In this document: positions 55,400-64,000 of the stretch, piece by piece
Position numbering within the stretch: the first letter of the stretch is position 1
Layout: every line of letters starts with the position of its first letter
DNA from: Diogma glabrata
Taxonomy: Eukaryota > Arthropoda > Insecta > Diptera > Cylindrotomidae
DNA length: 64,000 bases
Assembly (NCBI GenBank): GCA_963693315.1
Contig: OY856186.1
Location: forward strand, 301,634,174-301,698,173
Direction: 5' to 3'
Made by a program: the position numbers and the translations under genes
Notes under the pieces: generated by a model
Databases searched by the model: none
Seen by the model: the letters and a program-made list of their open reading frames with translations, nothing else
Told to the model about the DNA's origin: nothing

Positions 55400-56014
55400 T
55401 ACTACTGAAAATGTTATTCCTCTTCAAGCACACAATAAGGCACAAAATGACACACTACAAGAAAATGTGTCCATAAGAAGAAACAACATAGATAAAAAAA
55501 GAAGAAGAAGAAGAAACAAAAAACAAGGAGTGAAACATTAGCTATCGAACACGTTGTGGATCAGACTGACCAGAATGAAAAGTCGGTAGTTGACATCAAT
55601 CATATAAGGTCAAGCCAAAATCAAAATGTTACTTTTCGGCAGGCGCCAGCTTACCACAACAACTTTCTAAGCTCTAGATCTACAGGATCAGCGTTTAATT
55701 CTTTTGGCTTAGTTCATAAGAAACGGAAGAATAACGCTAGACCAACTACTGCTTTTTCACAACCAGCAGTACTTACTCCACAGCCTGCTGTATCTTTACC
55801 AATATCAGTAGCAAACAATCATGAACATGGATACTTAAACATAATGAATTTGGATATGAGAACAACGGAAAACAGTCTAAGCCAGTATATTAAGCAGCAA
55901 TTTAATTGTTCCTCAGTCTACTGTAAGTTGATAACACCATCGAACTTAAAATACAAAGCTATTTACTTGTCGTTTAAAGTTGGTATTCCTAAAATCAAAA
56001 TTGATGAAGTATAA
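55400..56014 (+). pseudogene. LINE ORF1 C-terminal part
   Basis: After a Lys/Arg-rich piece (KKRRRRRNKKQG at about 55495-55530) the frame from 55556 includes HEHGYLNIMNLDMRTTENSL, CKLITPSN and YLSFKVGI. This is the RNA-binding fold typical of Jockey-like ORF1, where the pattern is VSRLxPDTTxxxL...CxKL...YxSFKV. It carries stops and joins the fragment at 54340-54586 across an insertion. Confidence 0.55.
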
Positions 56015-56187
56015 AAATCTTCGTCTTGGACGAAAGGTATTGTCATCAAAAAAGTTAGACAAGACATTATAACAGTTACATCAACGGTTTTTTGGCACCA
56101 TTGGGAGAAACAACGCGAAAATAATTAAAGATTTATTACCGAAACATATCAGGGATGCGCTCATTTTTAGAAGAGTTTTGAAACGAT

Positions 56188-57250
56188 ATGGAGAACTGTA
56201 TCTACGATGTTATTCTTATAACAGAATTATGGCTACAAGATCAACATCTTAATGCAGAATTTGTATCTCAAGGATGGTCTATATATCGTAAAGACCGAAC
56301 TCTAACAAACGAAAATACAGCCAGTCGAGAGGTTAGAGTTTTCGTCGCGGTGAGAGACAACATTACCAGCACGGGTATTCCAGTGGAACATGATATTGAC
56401 GACGTTTTCGATAAGTGGCATGTAAGTTAAATATTAATAGTAAAATCATCCTTTTTAGTTCTTTTTATATTTCTCCAAGATCTTCTACTACAGTATATGA
56501 CAAATTAGCTAATGTAATTAATAATTTATGCTTTAATATAACAAATAATGACGAAATTTTTGCTTACGGAGTTGTAAATATGACAGATATTCATTGGTTA
56601 TCTAATGAGTTGCAATACAACTAGTATGATCCAACGAACAGTGTCGTTAACTCATTATGATTTTTCTATAAAAATATTATCTTTAGGTTTATTTCAAATA
56701 AAAAATTTTAAGAATGTGAAAAATAATGTATTAGATGTAGATTTCACTAATGTCACATCTAACTTTTTACTTGATAAAGCTCATCTAACAATAACTTCTA
56801 AAACATGTATTTAACATCATACACTTTGCCTAACCTTCTTCTATAATGATTGTAGAAATATTAATGTCGGAAATAGAAAAGTACTTTGTGTATCTAGTTG
56901 CACAAAGATGATTTTTTCCGCATGCGTCGTAGTTGGACAAAGTACGACAAGTGCGGAAAAAATCAATTTGTGCAACGAGTTGCACACAACGTTTTTTGCA
57001 ATTCCGAAAACACAATTAAACAAAATTATTCTGCAATCAAATTTTTTACAATCATATCGAAATACGTCAAATTGTGATTCGGAATTGCAAAAAAACTATT
57101 TATGATTTTGACAAGGCGAACTATGATGCTATAAATGAAGAGCTAAGCAATTTAGAATTAGAACTAACTTCGAATTGTGTTAACTATGAAGCTAATCATT
57201 TTTATGAATATCTAAAATTAATAATTGATAAATATGTGCCAAAAATATAA
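56188..57250 (+). pseudogene. Jockey-like LINE APE endonuclease remnants
   Basis: Pieces in order: YDVILITELWLQD (endonuclease Glu motif), WSIYRKDRT, a segment with ILFSSFYISP, then YGVVNMTDIHW where GDFNxPDIxW is expected (Asp replaced), and ILDLFQIKNF-like sequence near 56690. The downstream linker (ANYDAINEELSNLE, LIIDKYVPK) lies at about 57110-57245. A hairpin-rich insertion sits within it at about 56830-57096. The nuclease is inactive. Confidence 0.65.
56830..57096. mobile_element. Hairpin-rich insertion inside LINE remnant
   Basis: Interrupts the LINE endonuclease linker. It holds one compound hairpin, GTTGCACAAA (56897-56906) with its complement at 56967-56976 plus the inner pair GATTTTTTCCGCA / TGCGGAAAAAATC. 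A second pair is GTTTTTTGCAATTCCGAA (56991-57008) with its near-complement at 57078-57096. The structure is MITE-like; ends and target duplication are not certain. Confidence 0.5.
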
Positions 57251-57343
57251 TTTCAGATGTAGAACATGCCGTAAAACACAGTACACTAGAAGATCGCAAC
57301 GTTCAGCAAGATCATCAGTCAAATTAAAAACACTTAGAAAAAC

Positions 57344-59051
57344 AACAATGAAAAAGCAATAAATACCAAAAACACAATAAAATCACTAATAGCTAGAGAG
57401 TGTGTGTACACGAAAGCGGATAAGGAAAAGGCATTAGTAATCTGGGACAAAACCGATTATGAGTCAAGAGTAGAGAAAATGTTAAGTGAAGGTCCGTACC
57501 AACTGGAAACCAAAAATCTCATCAATCAACTACATACCAAAGCATTAAGCTTGCGGAAAAAGATAGCTGTAGTTTGTAAACAGGAACACCTACAATGGAA
57601 GTTAAACGTCTCAAATCTGACCCTTCCAAGATTATACGAACTCCCGAAAATCCACAAAGAAGAAAAATCAATGCGTCCAATAGTGTCAAACAATAACTCA
57701 CCGTTTGAAAAAATATCAAAATGGCTGGTCACAGAATTTGGAAAAATATCAAAGTTTGATTCTTTAGCAATAAAAAATTCGTTAGATCTAGTAAATTCAT
57801 TAAAAAACAAAGAACTCAAACAGAACGAAATATCGGTCTCATTAGATGTTTCAGCTCTATTTTCCAGCATCTCAATAGATAAAGCAATAGAAATTATTAA
57901 AGAATGGCTGATTAAAAACAAAATAGAAGTATACCTAATGAACCTTTACATTGAAGCAACTAGAGAAGTCATGAAAAACAGCTATTTCCAGTTTAACGGA
58001 AAAGTATACAAACAAACCTCAGGCACTTCAATGGGGAATGCGTTATCTCCGTTAATTGCAAAAGCTTTAATGTCAAATCTTGAAGTTGCTATCAATCAAT
58101 AATTCAGTTTTACATTCTGGGGAAGGTACGTAGATGACATATTGGTAATAATGAAAAAACACCAATTAAGGAATGTGTTAAATACGATAAGCACCAAATA
58201 CAAATCAATTAAGTTTACTTATGAGGAAGAAAAAGATGGCAAATTACCATTCCTGGATCTTCTACTACACAGGAACAATGGAAAAATAGAGTATAACATA
58301 TACAGAAAGCCCACAACAAGAAATCGTTTTATAACAAGCGGCTCAAATCATCCAAGGCAACACAAAATGTCAGCCTTTCGCAGCATGATCCACAAGTTAA
58401 TAAACATCCCATTAAACCCCACCAAATACAACATAGAAGAAAATAACATCAAACGAATTGCCAAAAGAAACGGATACAGCTCAGAATACATAGATATTCT
58501 AATACGATCAGCCAAAAGGAAAAAACGCACAACAGATATCACAACATTACAGCCACCCACTGAAAACAAAAAACGAGAAAAAGTCAGTTATGCACCAAAA
58601 ATATCTTCAAAAATGAAAAAAGTCTTCAAATCATTTAACGTAGAATTAATAGAAGTAGCAGACCAAAAACTTTCATCACTTTTAACCAACTACAAAGATA
58701 AAATTCCAAAACTCAACCAAAACGGGATTTACAAAATAAAATGTCAATCCTGTGATAAAATATACATTGGATCATCAAAAAGAAAAATAAGTACCAGGTT
58801 CAAGGAACATATAAACATCAAAACCGGCTATGAAACATCACCTGTTGCAAAACACATTGTTGACACCAATCATAAAATTGACATCAATAGTCTTAGCTTA
58901 AGCTTAGCTTAGCTTAATTCAACAAGTAAGAGACAACAGAAAATTGGAAATAATAGAGTCATACTACATAAATCAAGAAATACAAGAAACCCTGCTTAAC
59001 CTAGATAAAGGTCCAGTATTCAGCCCTCTGTTCAACATTCAACAAATTTAA
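57344..59051 (+). pseudogene. Penelope-like RT and GIY-YIG endonuclease
   Basis: The frame is open from about 57338. RT motifs: VYTKADKEKALVIWDK, LPRLYELPKIHKEE, MRPIVSNNNSPFEKISKWL, VSLDVSALFSSI, TSGTSMGNALSPLIA, then a single in-frame TAA (58100-58102), then FWGRYVDDILV (YVDD at 58127-58138) and KLPFLDLLLHR in the same frame. The GIY-YIG domain has GIYKI (58724), a CQSCDK zinc-like pair and YIG (58763-58771), then TRFKEH with its Arg. A short duplication of AGCTTA at about 58893-58915 shifts the frame. Beyond it the nuclease tail continues with LEIIESYYINQE, supplying the Glu, to TAA 59049-59051. Only two lesions separate it from a full frame. Confidence 0.85.
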
Positions 59052-59310
59052 AAATTAAATTAGAAGACAACCCACCAAAAATCACAATGTCATTATAATA
59101 GTCAATAACCATCCAAAATATTCATTAATAATTTTAGTTTTAACGCCCATGTAATTTAATTTTATCAACCAAAAATTTCAAAATCAATTGTTTTACAACC
59201 CTTATTAAGAAAAACCCATTCAAAAATAAAAATTCATACTTTTAAATACAAATAGATAGGTATAAAAAGACCAATGTAATAGTTTAGTTTATAATAGAAA
59301 TCAGAATTCA

Positions 59311-59352
59311 TTCTCTGAAGAAGGTCTATTAGAGACAGAAAATTTAGAAAAA
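59311..59352 (+). ncRNA. Degenerate hammerhead-like motif at Penelope 3' end
   Basis: Core CTGAAGA (59315-59321), a helix II-like GTCT / AGAC pair (59324-59327 and 59333-59336) with extra bases at its base, and core GAAA (59338-59341). TTCT before the core can pair with AGAA (59346-59349) as helix I. The unpaired bases next to helix II make self-cleavage doubtful, but order and position fit the Penelope terminal motif. Confidence 0.4.
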
Positions 59353-59399
59353 TAAAATATTATTAAAGTGTATAAGAAGTCTTTTAATCAAAAAATTTT

Positions 59400-61342
59400 C
59401 ATTAGTGATATCTCACAGCTATAGAAAGTGGGATGTGATATCTCACGTTAACTCGTATTTCAATAGCTGGAACTGGAGTACCCGGGGTTGTCACACGTGT
59501 AGTCAAAAATTAAAAAAATTCACAAATCAACAAAAACTGATCTCTCAATTCGGTTCAAGATTCAAAAAAATTATACCGATATTGATTAGTCAGTATTCGT
59601 TTTGTAAAATATTACGTTATACCGATATTGCCCTAGCCCTAGCTATCACAGAAGGAAAGATGAACGCTTTAGCAAAGAATAATCAATCACTATAATATTT
59701 GAATGAGTCTAAAAATAGTTTTTATCCCTAATTTCATCCTGTAAATTTTAGTAAAATTGCTTTACAAAATCATGACGCCGCTTTAATTTACAAAAAAAAG
59801 TTGAAAATCAGTCAACCCCTTCATTTTATTAACGTGGTTAAATTACTAATATTATTTGATTTCATTAACAACGAAAAACCACCCTCACTAGTCAATTAAA
59901 CAAATCACAACTCATCCATTAATCATTTAGAAAATTAAAATGAATACAAATAATTAATCATAACCCAATTTAAGATCCATCAAATTAAAGAATTTAAAAT
60001 TACTTTTATATAATAAGTTTGATGAATTTCGTACACAAACCCCATCCCTTACCGAACATTTTCCTTTCATTGTACTTCCTGTAAAAAAAATTGGTTCTTA
60101 AAACTAATTATAATTTTCTTATTATCATAAAAATTTAATTTTACTTCAAGGAGAAAGTATGAAGAAGAAATTTTTATTATTTTATTATAATAATTATGAT
60201 TTGAAGTGAAACTATTATTAAAACAAAATATAAGAAAATTAGCTTAAGGAAATGCAGATTTTTAAATTAAAATGTAAAGTTTTATGGTTAGATGAGATGA
60301 GTCATTTTGTTGAAAATTTTATTAAATTTTAAATTTATGGCATTAATGGCACTTATGCTACTTACGATCGAACTAATTTGAGAAAGGATTAGGATAATGA
60401 AAATTATTGTTTACTGGTTTACCGACTTGCTAATCGAATATAAATTATTTAGTCATTGGTGAGCAATTGTTTACATATCTGTAATTTTTTTAGAATTAGT
60501 TCGTAGATTTTATGTTTCCTAATGAACGAACTTGAAATAGCGTAAACCAAAGTTATAATTCAATTGATCTGTCGCTCCATTACACGTTTACGAAGAAGAA
60601 TGTTTTTCTATGATTAATCTGTTAACCCGTTATAAATGATTTAATTTCAATAAAATTGAGATGCTTCATGAACTGTCAGGATTTGTTCGAGTATTAGTTC
60701 TTCAATAAACAGTAAATGTATCTACACAATGTATAATGTTGTGTTGCTATAATACATCTCCATTTAAACCATTTTAACATAAATCAGAAAACAAATCTTT
60801 ATTCCCGAAATTTATTGCCCTATTTTTTAAACTCAATTTATTTCACTTTTTTATGGTATTTTTGGGTAGAGAAGTTATTACTTCTACAGGGTGAATGGTG
60901 AATATTAATCTGCGCTTTATCTTCAAAGTATTGATTCCGGATATACTGATTTAACAATTAACTCATTTCATATTTAAAAATTTTCGAACGCATGTTCAAA
61001 AACCATAAATTGCTCCTAAAGTTTCTTATAAGACCCACCCTTTAAAACGCTCCGTGTTCTAGCCCAAAAACAAAATTTAATGCTTTTTTCCGTTTTCGTT
61101 TTTATTCTAACCCGTAATAATAATCCTTCATCATGTTAAACGTTAAATCAAACAGAAAAAAAACAAGGAAATCTGTCACAAGTATTTAGATTTCCAAAAA
61201 ATTTCCACACCTCATTTTTTCATTTCCATTCCCGGATGATAAACTGAAGATTTTTTTTATATTGAAATATTGAAAAAAATAAAAAAACAAATTTTAAAAA
61301 GGAGATTTAAAATAAAGTGTTGAAAATATTGTGTGGTTACAG
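59400..61342. other. No gene seen
   Basis: About 1.9 kb of AT-rich sequence without recognisable coding or repeat structure. The open frame 59405-59695 shows no domain. Confidence 0.4.
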
Positions 61343-64000
61343 CACTGAAAGAAAAAAGTAAGTATTTTTAACAGAAAACACATATTAATTTAACAGAAAT
61401 TTATCTTACTTTTCAGCCACCTTAGCGCTTTGTTAATGAAACAGTTTTTGCTATGTTAAATTTACATAAATTAAAAATCTCAGTTTTTGCAAAACGACTT
61501 AGTTTTCAGTAAAGAGAACATAATATTTTGTTATAACAACATAGCAGATTTTTAAAAGATAAGTTAGTCTAACAAACATATATGTACTTTTAACATAGCT
61601 TTTTAGAAAACGACATAGTGTTTTGTAAACAAAATATAATATTATGTTATACCAACAAAGCCGAATATTAAGATTTAAGCTAGGCTACATAGATAAATGT
61701 AATTTTGACATAATTTTTGTAAAATTTTATGCAACTATGTAACTTTGCTAAGTTAAAACAATAGAATTATTTGTTAATTATACATACGAATGATGGGACT
61801 GCCATAGTTAAAATAACTATATATTTTATAGAAGCTAGGTTAAAATTAACATGAGACGCCTTCTGAAATTAGCAACAAAAACAATTTTTCAATGTATTCA
61901 AAATAAATTTATTTATTAATAACAATTATTTATATATAATATAAAATTGGAATTTTACTTTAATCATTTAAATTCAATAAATTGATGATTATTTAAATCA
62001 TCTTATCATTTTTATCTATTTTAGCTATTAATATTATATTATAACTATTATAACGATTATAACTATTAAATTTTAAAGCATTATGTATAATAATATAAAA
62101 AAAAATGTACATTAAATAATTCAAAATAAATACCATTCTTTGGATTTTCAACAATGAAATAAAATTTATATAGTTTTATATAATGAAATAAAAATATTAA
62201 AAATATAATTAGATTAATAATAAATATTATTAATCATTCTTTGACTGTTTTTTGGAAAATACCATTGATTAGCGTAAGTACAGCTGGATTTTTTTTATAA
62301 AATTTGGTTGTAATGCCGTATAAAAATGTTTGAATGAATAACCAAACATTTAAAGATTCGCTTGGATACCTTAAATTAAAAATTTGAAACACCTTAAAAC
62401 AACAATCAAAGGCTTCCAAGAAATTTGCAAATTTAAAGTGCAAATTAAAAGTATCTAGCAACAAAACAGAAATACAAAAAATTAATATGTTTACATTCAT
62501 ATAAAGTGTTTATTATATAATTTACCAGTATTTATTTTATCTTTTTTTAATAAAAGTTGTAGAAATGCTACTTTATTTATCTTGTCCCGTATATTTGTTT
62601 TTAATATTTCTGGAATGTATTTTGAAAATATATTCCAGTTTTGGTACATCACATCTTTCTCAGGGTAAATTGTTAAAAAATCGATGTTTATCTGTAATAG
62701 ACATTAAATAATATATATATTTGATCATTATATAGAAATTATAAAGCTCATTACCAATTCAGGCGCAAGGGTATGTTGATCCAATAGCCATTCTGTAAGA
62801 ATGTTTGTTATAGTGTCATTATTTGCCATCATAAAATCCATTCTAAATTTTGAGGAAAGGTTTCATTTGCGTTTCACTTCCTCTCAAGGAGTTCTGAAGC
62901 TTTTTAGAATTTCTTTAATTTTCATATTTTCACATTGTTTTCAACTGAAAGAACGTAGCCATTATAAAATTTGAATTTATGCTTTAAACATTAAAACTAT
63001 CTACCTGGTCTACAGGGCTATCGTTAACAATCTACAATAAACTATCTACAGGGCTATCGTTAACATATGTTGAATATGTGTTAACAATTTTTCAAAGCGA
63101 CAAATTCCTTTTTTTTAACATCTATTTCCGATTTTGGTACCGATCGTACAATTTTCCTTTTGGAGGAAGTAAATTTTTCTACGTTAAAACTCAGATTCTA
63201 ACTCAGATTAATTTAGTACAGTTTACGAAAACGTAACAATTTTTTAACAAAAAGCAAAGATTTATTTAGAATTTAACTCACCCATTCTTTATTAATTATC
63301 CTTTCCTGAAATTCATATGCATTACGCTCGAAATTTTTTTTCCCGAAATTTATTGTATTCCCTACTCTTAAAAAGTTTATATCATCAGAAATCGATCTAA
63401 TAGGATTTAATAAATAATAATATATAATATAAATGCTTGCAATATTAAATAAAAACATTCAATTGCTTACCTGTAATTCAAATAATTTAATGTTTTATAT
63501 TTATTTGCCTTTTCTTCAGAAATCTATAATTGCGTTCCACTTCACAAAGAAAACACGTTTTAAATGGAATTAAATTTAAATGCAATTCTTAAATGAAGCT
63601 TGGAATTTAACAAAATGCTCTTTTATTTTAAAATAGCACTACATATGTGTAACAATTCTTTCAATTTGATTAACATAGTGCTCTGTTACTTTAACTTAGA
63701 ATCGTAAAATCAATTTGTCTTAACAAAGCGCTCTGTTATTATAATATATTTTTAACAGAGTGTATGTAAAATGTTTTTGCCATTGTTAATATTTATTAAA
63801 AATAAAGTACCGCTATGTTAAAATAACTAAAGCCATATAATTTTAACAAAACCAATGTTTGTTTGCAAAATGTATTTGCTTAGGTAAAATAACGAAGCGA
63901 TTTTTGTATTAATAACATAATTGAAAAAAATTAGCAAAGTCAATTTTATTGAAACGTAACAAAAACTATGTTATTTTAACAAAAATACTTTAACAAAACC
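61343..64000. mobile_element. Candidate CACTA-like transposon with subterminal motif arrays (open at right)
   Basis: Begins CACTGAAAG at 61343. About 500 bp on the left (61343-61850) and about 400 bp on the right (63600-64000, running off the window) are filled with degenerate copies of TAACA-nAGnGCTn-TGTTA, for example TTAGCGCTTTGTTAAT at 61421, TTTTAACATAGC near 61590, TTAACATAGTGCTCTGTTA near 63669 and TTAACAAAGCGCTCTGTTA near 63720. CACTA elements characteristically have such subterminal repeats. Between the arrays lies a spliced gene. No transposase is visible here and the second terminus is outside the window, so this is an inference. Confidence 0.4.
62234..63523 (-). CDS. Multi-exon gene, uncharacterised arthropod-type protein (possible pseudogene)
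   Basis: Minus-strand exons with GT-AG boundaries: E 63523-63471, D 63396-63282, F 63178-~63120, A ~62842-62755, B 62691-62526, C 62454-62234. Phases agree across E/D (2), D/F (0), A/B (0) and B/C (1), and C ends at TGA 62234-62236. Exon A has an ATG at 62841; A+B+C alone give 157 codons. Segments: FERNAYEFQERIINKEW (D), PPKGKLYDRYQNRK (F), ILTEWLLDQ (A), LINIDFLTIYPEKDVMYQNW (A/B), FDCCFKVFQIFNLRYPSES and VWLFIQTFLYGITTKF (C). This order resembles a family of uncharacterised arthropod proteins that I remember only by pattern (GKLYDRY...; CFKxF...YPxxSxxVWLFIQ). Exon F meets an in-frame TAG (63122-63124), and the usual central region seems absent, so it may be a pseudogene or a shortened copy. 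Confidence 0.6.

Larger units (their letters stand above)
57344..59352 (+). mobile_element. Penelope-like element, near-complete 3' part
   Basis: Encodes the Penelope RT followed by a C-terminal GIY-YIG endonuclease, a combination specific to Penelope-like elements. A 3' UTR follows, with a hammerhead-like motif at the expected terminal position. The N-terminal ~200 residues usual for the family are missing or unrecognisable before 57344. One in-frame stop and one microduplication disrupt the frame. Confidence 0.85.

Overview
This is eukaryotic, AT-rich DNA, most likely from an insect or another arthropod. It carries Ty3/gypsy, RTE-like, Jockey-like and Penelope-like elements, miniature inverted-repeat elements, a satellite array and GT-AG introns. 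There is no bacterial-type operon, rRNA operon or CRISPR array. Almost every recognisable gene belongs to a mobile element. Only one locus (62.2-63.5 kb, minus strand) looks like a multi-exon cellular or cargo gene.

Layout. 0-9 kb: a CACTA-like MITE, a 5'-truncated gypsy copy with its 3' LTR, a 1.8-kb foldback element and a decayed coding sequence. 9-15 kb: an exact 237-bp tandem duplication, a (TA)n tract, a 200-N gap and a ~288-bp satellite array. 15.4-24.7 kb: an apparently intact Ty3/gypsy element with near-identical 1.4-kb LTRs, inserted inside one satellite unit with a GAGG target duplication. The array resumes after it. 26.3-43.2 kb: nested repeats, made of inverted ~540-bp arms at 26.3 and 37.0 kb, two RTE-like LINEs, and a non-autonomous LTR element with matching 1.25-kb LTRs and an unrecognised ORF. 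A nearly perfect GC-rich hairpin follows. The second LINE (31.8-35.07 kb) begins with a 5S rRNA-like module and has a target duplication and a poly(A) tail.

47.2-51.9 kb: a second gypsy element with young LTRs and CCTAT duplications but a multiply broken gag-pol. 53.8-57.3 kb: overlapping and inverted Jockey-like LINE pieces. 57.3-59.35 kb: a Penelope-like element (RT plus GIY-YIG nuclease) that ends in a hammerhead-like motif. A better hammerhead candidate lies at 46.65-46.71 kb on the minus strand. 61.3-64 kb: a spliced gene flanked by arrays of a TAACA-nAGCGCTn-TGTTA-like motif. These may be subterminal repeats of a CACTA-like transposon that runs off the window.

The most interesting points are the 5S-like LINE head, the spliced gene between palindromic arrays, the hammerhead candidates, the orphan ORF in the non-autonomous LTR element, and the long-hairpin elements. 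All comparisons to known families are from memory and by eye; no search was run.
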